Positions 1 to 5,873 of a DNA stretch of 6,186 bases are shown here, piece by piece. The stretch's first letter is position 1; the number at the start of each line of letters is the position of its first letter. The DNA is from Colimorpha sp045598945. GTDB taxonomy: Bacteria; Bacteroidota; Bacteroidia; Bacteroidales; P3. The notes below the pieces were generated by a model. The model saw only the letters and a program-made list of their open reading frames with translations, had not been told where the DNA came from and made no database searches. Location: positions 1-6,186 of the forward strand of contig JAZRVD010000108.1 of NCBI GenBank assembly GCA_045598945.1. Reading direction: 5' to 3'. Both the position numbers and the translations under genes were made by a program.

Positions 1-288
1 AAAAGCACTATCCACACTTAGTTCTACAAGTAGCTTGCAAAGACGTTGGAGTTTCTCTGGATTAGCAACAATAGTACGTATTTTATTGATGTACTATATC
101 AACATGGAAGTTTTCCTCAACCTGATGCTGACATGCAAAAATACTCACGAAAATGGCAGACTCACCACCTGATAACACAAAAGAATAATAAGGGGGGGGC
201 TTGCCATAAACACAAGTATAGCGTAATTTCTTACTATCAATGGATTAAACTATACGATTTGTGATTTGGCGGGCAGTAATAATAGCAA
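1..288. other. Left flank with no convincing gene
   Basis: I see no supportable gene here. On the plus strand a TTG-started frame at 46-264 (72 codons) has low-complexity, unconvincing composition. On the minus strand a frame is open from the stop at 94-96 to the left edge and reads like an amphipathic helix (it includes LQRLCKLLVELS), but it has no ATG, GTG or TTG start. It could be a decayed gene end, the remnant of a mobile element, or chance. A G8 run lies at 192-199. A weak TATACTTG on the minus strand around 216-223 resembles a -7 box but lacks a well-placed upstream box. Confidence 0.3.
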
Positions 289-324
289 ACAAACGGTGCA
301 GTCTCTATAGGCTGCACCGTTTGT
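289..324 (-). terminator. Probable bidirectional intrinsic terminator
   Basis: A perfect 13-bp inverted repeat (arms 289-301 and 312-324, core ACGGTGCAG/CTGCACCGT) surrounds a 10-nt loop. On the minus strand the stem is followed by a T-rich run (TTTGCTATTATT), which suits termination of the leftward CoA-transferase/kal transcript ending at 432. On the plus strand the 3' side is also T-rich (GTTTGTCTTTTC), so it may stop rightward transcription too. It lies about 107 bp past the kal stop, leaving a short trailer that contains a GC-rich stretch around 347-391. Confidence 0.75.
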
Positions 325-431
325 CTTTTCGCAACAGTTGTTTTCTTCTCGCTTCGGCATCGTGCAAGCTTCGCCTGCTCGCGGTTTCGGCTTATCAAAA
401 ACGTTTGTAGTATCTAACTAATGTGTTGCGA

Positions 432-824
432 TTATTTGTTGTTGCGTTGGCAATCTTTAGGAGTAACGCAGGTGCCGGAGGCACGGCAGACGAGTATCTT
501 CTCCTCAAGCACGTCGGCGGCTGAGGCGCTGATGTCGGGACGGGTCTTGATAACTTTGTAAGCCTCGAAACTCATCTTGCGTGAGGTGTTGCCTACATGT
601 GTTATCTCGCCGTAAGCCTCTATATAGTCTCCAGCGTATACAGGAGCCTTGAACTCTACCATGTCGTAGGCGCAGAATAGTCCTTCGTCGCCGTCTTGTA
701 TGATGAGGAGCTCGGTGGCGACATCGCCGAAAAGGTGAAGCATGTGGGCGCCGTCAACCAGGTTGCCGCCATAGTGTGCGTCTTTTGCACTCATGCGGAC
801 GCGTAGCATTGATTTTACTGCCAT
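432..824 (-). CDS. kal: 3-aminobutyryl-CoA ammonia lyase
   Basis: This 130-residue protein matches the small hotdog-fold ammonia lyase of lysine fermentation in length and along its whole sequence. Recognisable stretches are RMSAKDAHYGGNLVDGA (residues 10-26), GDVATE (33-38), DGDEGLF (44-50) and RASGTC (114-119). Family members remove ammonia from L-3-aminobutyryl-CoA to give crotonyl-CoA in the cytoplasm, the step after the 3-keto-5-aminohexanoate cleavage enzyme (Kce). The start is the ATG at 822-824, 18 nt after the stop of the CoA-transferase gene, with an A-rich leader typical of Bacteroidota. It is the second and last gene of a leftward unit that ends at the hairpin at 289-324. No other lysine-pathway gene (kamA, kamDE, kdd, kce) is in the window. 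The main alternative is another hotdog-fold CoA-ester enzyme, but the motif match makes this unlikely. Confidence 0.92.
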   Translation of the reverse strand: MAVKSMLRVRMSAKDAHYGGNLVDGAHMLHLFGDVATELLIIQDGDEGLFCAYDMVEFKAPVYAGDYIEAYGEITHVGNTSRKMSFEAYKVIKTRPDISASAADVLEEKILVCRASGTCVTPKDCQRNNK

Positions 825-842
825 GTTTTTTGTTGTTTATGG

Positions 843-1487
843 TTATTTGATAATATAGTCAATCATTATGCCGCTGGTCATGACATGCTCTGGGGCTATC
901 TCTCCAGTCTTTACTATCTCCTGGGGCTCAACGATAACAATGTCGGCTGCCGTTGCCATAAGTGGGCAGAAGTTGCATGCCGTTCCTTTGTATACGAGGT
1001 TGCCCATCTCGTCGCTGATGTTGGCACCTATGATGGCTACGTCGGCGTGCAGTGGTTTCTCAAGGAGGTACTCTTTCCCATCAACGGTTACTTTGTCTTT
1101 GCCGTTCTCTACGATGGTGCCTAAGCCTGTCTGCGTCAGCACTCCGCCAAGGCCGGCGCCGCCTGCGCGTACCTGCTCCGCTAAGGTGCCTTGTGGCTGC
1201 AACGTAACCTTCAGCTCGCCGGCATTCATCTGGTTGACGGTATTCTCGTTTGTTCCAATATGCGAGGCGATAAGCTCTTTGACTTGATGATTGGTTATCA
1301 ATTTGCCCAATCCTACTTCGGGATATGCGGTGTCGTTGCTGATGATTTTCAGGTCTTTAACACCTTTGGCTACCAGTGCGTCGATAAGCTTCAGCGGTGA
1401 GCCAACACCAAGAAAACCACCTACCATAATGGTCATGCCGTCGTGGATCTTTTCGGCGGCTTCGTTTACGGTGACAAATTTACTCAT
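843..1487 (-). CDS. atoD: Acetate/butyrate-acetoacetate CoA-transferase, alpha subunit
   Basis: This 214-residue protein has the normal length of an AtoD-type (family I) CoA-transferase alpha subunit. It carries the family glycine-rich N-terminal motif GGFLGVGSP (23-31), IISNDTA (48-54), HIGTN (76-80), PQGTLAE (98-104) and RAGGAG (107-112). In this family the alpha subunit helps bind CoA, while the catalytic glutamate sits in the beta subunit (AtoA), which is not in the window. With kal directly downstream, the likely reaction is transfer of CoA from butyryl-CoA to acetoacetate, giving butyrate and acetoacetyl-CoA in lysine fermentation. Substrate assignment is inferred from context; sequence alone cannot exclude acetate- or succinate-linked specificity. 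The ATG at 1485-1487 follows a purine-rich leader of about 60 nt and the promoter at 1553-1583. It is the first gene of the leftward pair. Confidence 0.9.
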   Translation of the reverse strand: MSKFVTVNEAAEKIHDGMTIMVGGFLGVGSPLKLIDALVAKGVKDLKIISNDTAYPEVGLGKLITNHQVKELIASHIGTNENTVNQMNAGELKVTLQPQGTLAEQVRAGGAGLGGVLTQTGLGTIVENGKDKVTVDGKEYLLEKPLHADVAIIGANISDEMGNLVYKGTACNFCPLMATAADIVIVEPQEIVKTGEIAPEHVMTSGIMIDYIIK

Positions 1488-1552
1488 AGTATGTATTTTT
1501 TATTATTGTTTTTCTTTTTCACTATTCTCTTCTTCCTCTTTCTTTCAATCTG

Positions 1553-1583
1553 CAAATATACCAATATTTTTACATTCTGAAAA
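1553..1583 (-). promoter_or_regulatory. Bacteroidota promoter for the atoD-kal unit
   Basis: On the minus strand a TATATTTG box (1553-1560) fits the TAnnTTTG -7 consensus. A TTTT at 1580-1583 sits where the -33 TTTG is expected, with a 19-bp spacer. Transcription would start near 1545, giving a purine-rich leader of about 60 nt before the CoA-transferase ATG. It is back-to-back with the plus-strand promoter at 1587-1618. Confidence 0.7.
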
Positions 1584-1586
1584 AAA

Positions 1587-1618
1587 TTTGTTGGTATCGG
1601 TATTTATATGTATTTTTG
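1587..1618 (+). promoter_or_regulatory. Bacteroidota promoter for the four-gene rightward unit
   Basis: TTTG at 1587-1590 is followed after 20 bp by TATTTTTG (1611-1618), matching the -33/-7 consensus of Bacteroidota. The expected start is near 1623, leaving a leader of about 105 nt before the ATG at 1732. Only 3 bp separate its -33 box from that of the minus-strand promoter, so one regulator could control both directions. Confidence 0.65.
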
Positions 1619-1731
1619 CAATCCGGTTTGTTGTGCTTGTATGGCTCGTCTTTTCGTTCGTTTACTGGCTTGATGACGTATGGCTTTTTATCATCGTTTA
1701 TTTTGCACAAGGTGCTAAATATATGTTTCTT

Positions 1732-2361
1732 ATGAAGAAATTATCGCTTTTTTTTGTTATTGCTTTTTTTGCTTCTTATGCTTTTGCACAAGATTTTGTG
1801 GCGCCTGTTGAACAGTGGGATTGCGAGGAGGTGCATGGCAGCAATTATCATGGGTATTCTTTCAACGAAGGTTGGGAGGTCGATTTTAAGGTGGAAAATC
1901 AAGATGGCAGATATTCTTTGACCAATGAAGATATCGCTCTTGTGGAGTCGTTGATACAAAAGCGTATCGCATACGTCAATCGCGAACATGAAAATCAAGA
2001 TGGTATGTGCCCTATCATTGACGAGCATATCAGAAAGTATGAACGCCAGTATGTGGGCTTTACCGACATCGATGGCTTCCGTATCGCCTGGGTCAATTTC
2101 TTGTGGGACGAGACCTTGGGCGACAAGCTCTCGCAAGATATTATTCTTACCACTGGCGGATGTGGTAGATATTGGCATGTGAAGGTCAACCTCGACACCA
2201 AAAAGGTCTATGGCCTCGAAGTCAATGCTTCTGGCGAGGTTAGCTATCTGCCACGCGCCAAGAAGGCGGCTCCTCGTATCAGCCGTCCGGCTCCTGCCGA
2301 CGAGCCTGTGCGTATCCGCAAGACTGGTATTATTCATTCTGAGGAAGAAAAGGTGTTTTAA
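1732..2361 (+). CDS. Secreted protein of unknown function
   Basis: I do not recognise this 209-residue protein. It begins with a clear signal peptide: MKK, a hydrophobic core at residues 4-18, and a signal peptidase I type site at AFA/QD (19/20). No cysteine follows the cleavage site, so it is probably not a lipoprotein. The mature part is about 190 residues and rich in aromatic and acidic residues, with three cysteines (31, 93, 144). It contains a predicted beta-hairpin-like stretch, YWHVKVNLDTKKVYGLEVN (147-165), loosely reminiscent of small periplasmic sandwich or PepSY-like folds; that is only an impression. The C-terminus from about 174 is Pro/Lys/Arg-rich and probably disordered. The frame is open upstream to 1291, but that part overlaps the CoA-transferase antisense and precedes the promoter, so I start at 1732; ATG 1723 is an alternative adding three residues. 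It is first in the operon, ending 9 bp before the GtrA gene. Confidence 0.8.
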   Translation: MKKLSLFFVIAFFASYAFAQDFVAPVEQWDCEEVHGSNYHGYSFNEGWEVDFKVENQDGRYSLTNEDIALVESLIQKRIAYVNREHENQDGMCPIIDEHIRKYERQYVGFTDIDGFRIAWVNFLWDETLGDKLSQDIILTTGGCGRYWHVKVNLDTKKVYGLEVNASGEVSYLPRAKKAAPRISRPAPADEPVRIRKTGIIHSEEEKVF

Positions 2362-2370
2362 TCTTTTGCT

Positions 2371-3003
2371 ATGGGTCTGCTTCGCTTTATTAACTCTATC
2401 CCTCTGGTCTCCAAATTCGCCAGGTTTGTCGTTGTCGGCGCTTCTGGAATGGTTGTAGATTACGGCTTCTTGATTATATTCAAGGAGTTGCTGTCTTTCC
2501 CAGAATGGTTGTCCCTGGCAATAGCTTTTGTGCTGGCTGCAACGTCTAATTATATCCTCAACCGAGTATGGACGTTCAAGAGTCATAACAAACAGGTGGG
2601 ACGCGAGTATTCCAATTTTTTGATTATATCTATCGTCGGCTTGGGTATAACCGAGTTGACGGTATTTCTCTTTGGGGAATTTGAGTGGACTCAAGCGGTT
2701 ATCGGCAATAGTTATAAACCCCAAATATATTTTTACATTAATAAGTTTATCGCTATTGTCATAACTACTTTGTGGAATTTCTTCGGCAATATGTTTATCA
2801 CCTTTCGCAACCGCAATGCCAGCACATCGGCAGATGTTGACAATGCTGGTGAGGCAAGTGGTAGTGATGCCAATGCAAGTGGTGCAACGTTGACAGAAGA
2901 AGGTACTGAGGTGAAAGCTCTGGGTGAGGAAGATGCGGTGAAGGAGACGTCGATAGACTCGGTAGAAGAAGCGAAAGAGTCTGACAATAGCACAATAGAA
3001 TAA
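2371..3003 (+). CDS. GtrA-family membrane protein with acidic C-terminal tail
   Basis: The first ~146 residues fit the GtrA family: four hydrophobic segments (about 17-40, 46-66, 80-102, 122-145), the opening FVVVGASGMVVDYGFL (19-34), the signature NYILNRVWTFK (60-70) after the second helix, and WNFFGNMFITFR (135-146) closing the domain. GtrA-like proteins are small inner-membrane proteins implicated in flipping or using polyprenyl-phosphate-linked sugars for surface glycosylation. Residues 147-210 form an unusual hydrophilic tail rich in Ala, Ser, Glu and Asp, expected to be disordered and cytoplasmic or periplasmic depending on topology. GtrA proteins are usually about 120-150 residues, so the tail is an addition. 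The gene starts 9 bp after the secreted-protein gene. Its TAA overlaps the next ATG by one base (TAATG), suggesting translational coupling to the peptidase. A glycosyltransferase lies two genes downstream, supporting a lipid-linked sugar role. Confidence 0.88.
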   Translation: MGLLRFINSIPLVSKFARFVVVGASGMVVDYGFLIIFKELLSFPEWLSLAIAFVLAATSNYILNRVWTFKSHNKQVGREYSNFLIISIVGLGITELTVFLFGEFEWTQAVIGNSYKPQIYFYINKFIAIVITTLWNFFGNMFITFRNRNASTSADVDNAGEASGSDANASGATLTEEGTEVKALGEEDAVKETSIDSVEEAKESDNSTIE

Positions 3004-4205
3004 TGTTGTATAGTATGCCCTTCTCAAAATATATGAACATGAGCAGGGCTTTTCTCTTTCTGGTATTTTGTTTTTTGATAGTGCCGCCGGCTGTATATGC
3101 TGGCCGGTGGGACGACGACGATTGGTCTGACTATCCGTATGCTTATACTATGTCGGATTTGTCGGCATGGAATAGATATCCAACGCATGAGCTGTACCTT
3201 GCGGCTATGCATAATTTTGCAGCATCTTATCCGCAGCTGTGCCAGCTCGACACTATGGGCTTTTCTGTCATGGGACGGCCAATTCTTGTGGCGAGGATAG
3301 CATCTCGGCAATCTGTCAGCAATGCTTCGCCGCAGTTTCTATATTCTGCGGCTATACATGGCAACGAGATGGCAACCACTCTTATGGCTCTGCATCTTAT
3401 CGACACACTGCTTGGCAGCTATGGCATCAATAGCTATCTGACTAATTTGGTAGACAGTGTTCAGATTTTTATTGCACCGCTTTCCAATCCCGATGGAGCC
3501 TACTTCCTTTCCGACAACGACCTCTCTTATGCTCAACGTTGCAATGCCAACGGCATAGACTTGAATAGGAATTTTCCAGATCCTTTTACATGTAGTTCTT
3601 CTGCTATCGAGCCTGAGAATAAGGCGCTAATATCTTTTATTGCCTCTCACCGTATTGTCCTCTCGGCTCACCTTCATGCTGGTGAAGAGGTGCTAAACTA
3701 TCCGTGGGATAGCGAGAGATATTCTATGCTTAAACATCCCGACGACGCTTGGTGGAAGATGGTGTGCCAATCACTTGTCGCCATTGCGCGTAGGCATGAC
3801 TCTTCGGCATTGACAAGTGTTGTACCATCGGGCTATATCGCTGGCGGCGACTGGTATGTTGTTAATTATGGCGCTCAGGACTACCTCAACTACTACTGCG
3901 GTGTGCATAATCTTACCATGGAGCTGTCGGAAGACAAGATGCCCGACTCCAATATGCTGTCTATTTTGTGGAACAGATACGCAGATATGCTTTTAGCGTA
4001 TGTCTCTATGGCTCGGAAGCCTATACCGCATTGCGCTATGCCAGTCTATAGCGAGGCATACTACATCCCGTTTCCTAATCCTACCAATGGCTTTGCTTTT
4101 GTCGCTACGCCTTATGGGGTGAGGATAATAGATATGACGAAAGCCAGGCCTGGCGTCAATATCATAGAAAGTGACGGCAGAGCGTATAAGATAATAAAAA
4201 TGTAG
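3003..4205 (+). CDS. Secreted M14-family zinc carboxypeptidase with short T9SS-like tail
   Basis: This 400-residue protein keeps the M14 metallocarboxypeptidase set: the zinc motif HGNE (H119, E122), the substrate-binding DLNRNF (N188, R189), a second zinc histidine in HLHAGEEVLNYPW (H225 by analogy), and the catalytic glutamate in TMELSE (E307). It should therefore be an active zinc peptidase removing C-terminal residues or cleaving peptides outside the cytoplasm. The N-terminus has a signal peptide (hydrophobic core about 16-29, likely cut after VYA at 33), followed by an Asp-rich stretch. The ATG at 3003 overlaps the GtrA stop by one base; ATG 3015 or 3033 are alternatives, the latter giving a more ordinary signal peptide. 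The C-terminus has FPNPTNG (357-363) and ends in GVNIIESDGRAYKIIKM, resembling the start and end of a type A T9SS sorting domain, but in about 44 residues rather than the usual 70-80. Exact substrate is unknown. Confidence 0.9.
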   Translation: MLYSMPFSKYMNMSRAFLFLVFCFLIVPPAVYAGRWDDDDWSDYPYAYTMSDLSAWNRYPTHELYLAAMHNFAASYPQLCQLDTMGFSVMGRPILVARIASRQSVSNASPQFLYSAAIHGNEMATTLMALHLIDTLLGSYGINSYLTNLVDSVQIFIAPLSNPDGAYFLSDNDLSYAQRCNANGIDLNRNFPDPFTCSSSAIEPENKALISFIASHRIVLSAHLHAGEEVLNYPWDSERYSMLKHPDDAWWKMVCQSLVAIARRHDSSALTSVVPSGYIAGGDWYVVNYGAQDYLNYYCGVHNLTMELSEDKMPDSNMLSILWNRYADMLLAYVSMARKPIPHCAMPVYSEAYYIPFPNPTNGFAFVATPYGVRIIDMTKARPGVNIIESDGRAYKIIKM

Positions 4206-4210
4206 TGCTT

Positions 4211-5425
4211 ATGTCTGTCGCTGTTGCCATACCTATGCTCGACGAATGGCAGAATGTGCCAAGGCTGATCAATAGCTTGCGTAGCCAGAGATACCAGCAG
4301 TTTTGCGTATATGTCTGTGTCAATCAGCCCGACGCATGGTGGTGCGAGGATAAGGATAGCGAACACTACAAGGTGTGTCTGCGCAATGCTGAGACTATGG
4401 CTTTTCTCCACCAGGTGAAGGATATAAGGGTAGAGGTGATTGACTGCTCTTCGCCAGGCAAGGGGTGGCAGGGAAAGAGAAAAGGCGTGGGCTGGGCAAG
4501 AAAACTCTTGATGGACAGGATAGTGCAGCAGGCCGGCAACGGTGGTATAATTATCAGCATGGACGCCGATACTGATTTTGACGAGTATTATTTTCAGTCT
4601 GTGGTAGACACCTTTTCGTTGCTACGGGGGTGCAATGCTTTGGCTGTGCCCTATTACCATAAGTTGCCAGCCGACGAGGATGCGGCGCGCCAAATGCTAT
4701 ATTACGAGTGCTATATGCGCCATTACCATTTGTCTTTGTTGAAGATAAATAGTCCCTATGCGTTTACTGCCTTGGGCTCTGCTATGGCGTTTACTACAGC
4801 GGCATATAGCAGGGTGGGGGGCATCACGCCGTTGCAGGGCGGTGAGGATTTCTATCTTTTGCAGAAGTTTGTCAAGACCTCGTCGTTGTACCTGTCTGCT
4901 GCTGGCGACTATGCTTCCCATGCTGTTGTTTTCCCATCGTGCAGGGTCTCCTATCGCGTGCCTTTTGGCACAGGACCGGCCGTGGCACTGTCATTAAAGG
5001 AGCTGCAATCAAAATATCCGTTTTATTCTCAACGTGCTTTTGAAGATGTCAGACAGACGTGTGCTTTGTTTCCTCGTCTCTTTCAGGCGGACGTGGACAC
5101 GCCTATGACTGCTTTTCTTGCAGAACAGCTAAAGACGGACGATTTGTGGTCGTCGCTGAGAAAAAATTTCAAGAGTTCAGATAAGTTCGTTCATGCTTGT
5201 TACGAGCGTGTTGACGGCCTCCGTATTTTGCAGTATCTTCGCCATGCTGGCTACCCGTCGGATAAGCCTATATATAACGGAACGCCTCTTGATTTTGAAT
5301 GGGATGCCATATCTTTGCTTGACGACTATCGCAACGCATTATGCGAGCGGGAAAGACAGCTATCACCCTCTTTCCTCTCTGCTGTTAACGTTTTTGCAAA
5401 GGGCAAAAGTCAATACGACATGTGA
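4211..5425 (+). CDS. Family 2 glycosyltransferase
   Basis: From the ATG at 4211 this is 404 residues. It has a GT-A fold glycosyltransferase pattern: a first strand VAVAIPMLDEWQNV (3-16) leading into a helix, the metal/nucleotide-sugar motif SMDADTD with DAD at 118-120, and the acceptor-side GGEDFYLL (210-217) with the family ED pair. The C-terminal ~180 residues are helical-looking and not recognised. There are no clear membrane segments, so it is probably cytoplasmic or peripheral. Donor and acceptor cannot be told. The frame also allows a GTG start at 4205 overlapping the peptidase stop (TAGTG), but the ATG gives the typical family beginning. It is last in the operon, with GtrA two genes upstream, so a lipid-linked or envelope sugar is a plausible substrate. 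A hairpin lies just after the stop at 5432-5476. Confidence 0.88.
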   Translation: MSVAVAIPMLDEWQNVPRLINSLRSQRYQQFCVYVCVNQPDAWWCEDKDSEHYKVCLRNAETMAFLHQVKDIRVEVIDCSSPGKGWQGKRKGVGWARKLLMDRIVQQAGNGGIIISMDADTDFDEYYFQSVVDTFSLLRGCNALAVPYYHKLPADEDAARQMLYYECYMRHYHLSLLKINSPYAFTALGSAMAFTTAAYSRVGGITPLQGGEDFYLLQKFVKTSSLYLSAAGDYASHAVVFPSCRVSYRVPFGTGPAVALSLKELQSKYPFYSQRAFEDVRQTCALFPRLFQADVDTPMTAFLAEQLKTDDLWSSLRKNFKSSDKFVHACYERVDGLRILQYLRHAGYPSDKPIYNGTPLDFEWDAISLLDDYRNALCERERQLSPSFLSAVNVFAKGKSQYDM

Positions 5426-5431
5426 TTGTTG

Positions 5432-5476
5432 CAAAGCAGCATCTTTTTTTATGCTTGTCCGTAAAGATGCACTTTG
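5432..5476 (+). terminator. Stem-loop after the glycosyltransferase gene, possible terminator
   Basis: A two-part inverted repeat starts 7 bp after the stop: CAAAG (5432-5436) pairs with CTTTG (5472-5476), and GCATCTTT (5439-5446) with AAAGATGC (5463-5470), around a 16-nt loop. The usual T-run after the stem is missing (GAGGGAATATT follows), and the long T stretch instead lies at the inner edge of the loop. It may act as a weak terminator or a 3'-end stabiliser for the operon mRNA. Confidence 0.45.
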
Positions 5477-5653
5477 AGGGAATATTATATATAGCCTAAC
5501 ACTATTAAATTAAATGATATAAGTTGTAGCTAATGATCTGTAAGGGCAACAATTCTTCAGCCAGCCCAGCACCGGGGGTATGTTTGTGTGGTGAACTACG
5601 CCCTGTGCCGAAGGCTGCCGAGCTTGATGAGGCAAATGGCATAAGCATAAAAA
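5446..5653. repeat. Spaced inverted repeat around a GC-rich element
   Basis: TTTTTATGCTT at 5446-5456 recurs inverted as AAGCATAAAAA at 5643-5653. A separate 9-bp direct repeat TATATAGCC occurs at 5488-5496 and 5655-5663. The two pairs do not nest as terminal inverted repeats inside a target duplication, so a mobile-element reading is only a possibility. They bracket the GC-rich island described at 5505-5648. Confidence 0.25.
5505..5648 (-). CDS. Small ORF on a GC-rich island, uncertain
   Basis: Between AT-rich flanks lies a distinctly GC-rich stretch (about 5540-5640). On the minus strand it is open for 47 codons from ATG 5646-5648 (45 from ATG 5640-5642), with a Ser/Ala-rich start (PFASSSSAAFGTGRSSP) and a hydrophobic end (LPLQIISYNLYHLI). 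The frame is open upstream to a stop at 5694-5696. The plus strand is also open here (5533-5661, 42 codons). The minus-strand peptide resembles small hypothetical proteins that I recall being annotated repeatedly in Bacteroidales genomes; this is memory, not a search. It may be a true small protein, a dispersed repeat, or a structured RNA. No good promoter was found for it on the minus strand. Confidence 0.35.
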   Translation of the reverse strand: MLMPFASSSSAAFGTGRSSPHKHTPGAGLAEELLPLQIISYNLYHLI

Positions 5654-5663
5654 GTATATAGCC

Positions 5664-5815
5664 ACCTTTTCTTGCTTTTCCAAAGTATGCTTTCTATTAT
5701 CGCATCAGTGTATTATCTATTTATATCTCAATAAATATATCAGTCTCCTTTCTTTTTATATATCCAAATGGTATACCTACTTTTGTTATACCGTGCAATA
5801 TAGCAGACAGTAATA
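5664..5815. other. AT-rich spacer without a gene
   Basis: This stretch upstream of the promoter at 5818-5848 is AT-rich and has stops in all frames at short intervals. The only structure seen is a small hairpin, GGTATA (5770-5775) with TATACC (5787-5792) around an 11-nt loop. It could be an operator-like site but is weak. Confidence 0.4.
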
Positions 5816-5817
5816 TT

Positions 5818-5848
5818 TTTTTTATATATAAAAAAATTTGTATCTTTG
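5818..5848 (+). promoter_or_regulatory. Strong Bacteroidota promoter before a long leader
   Basis: TATCTTTG at 5841-5848 matches TAnnTTTG exactly and is followed by CA, as in many Bacteroidota promoters. With a 19-bp spacer the -33 position is TTTT (5818-5821). The spacer overlaps a perfect 20-bp AT palindrome (5817-5836: T7, ATATAT, A7). The start is expected near 5854, about 190 nt before the next gene's ATG at 6046. Confidence 0.75.
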
Positions 5849-5873
5849 CATTTTCGATATATCTCTATTATTC

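Noticed and set aside
46..264. 72-codon plus-strand frame
   Set aside because: TTG start, no recognised motif, unconvincing composition and a G8 run inside it.
347..391. GC-rich stretch with two CTCGC...TTCGGC motifs and a small hairpin downstream of kal
   Set aside because: The repeats are short and imperfect and no ORF or regular array is present. It is most simply part of the 3' trailer before the terminator.
868..1287. 139-codon plus-strand frame
   Set aside because: Antisense shadow of the well-supported CoA-transferase alpha-subunit gene.
1690..1710. Second promoter just before the secreted-protein gene
   Set aside because: TATTTTG is one base short of the TAnnTTTG box and no upstream TTTG is correctly spaced.
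1291..1731. N-terminal extension of the secreted-protein frame
   Set aside because: It overlaps the CoA-transferase gene antisense and lies mostly upstream of the promoter at 1587-1618. A signal peptide begins cleanly at 1732.
1741..3027. 428-codon minus-strand open frame
   Set aside because: It runs antisense across both the secreted-protein and GtrA genes, whose plus-strand products show a clear signal peptide and family motifs. Its own translation has no recognisable domain.
5540..5640. Known riboswitch (TPP, cobalamin) or hammerhead ribozyme in the GC-rich island
   Set aside because: I looked for their conserved core sequences by eye and did not find a full match; GATGAG alone is not enough.
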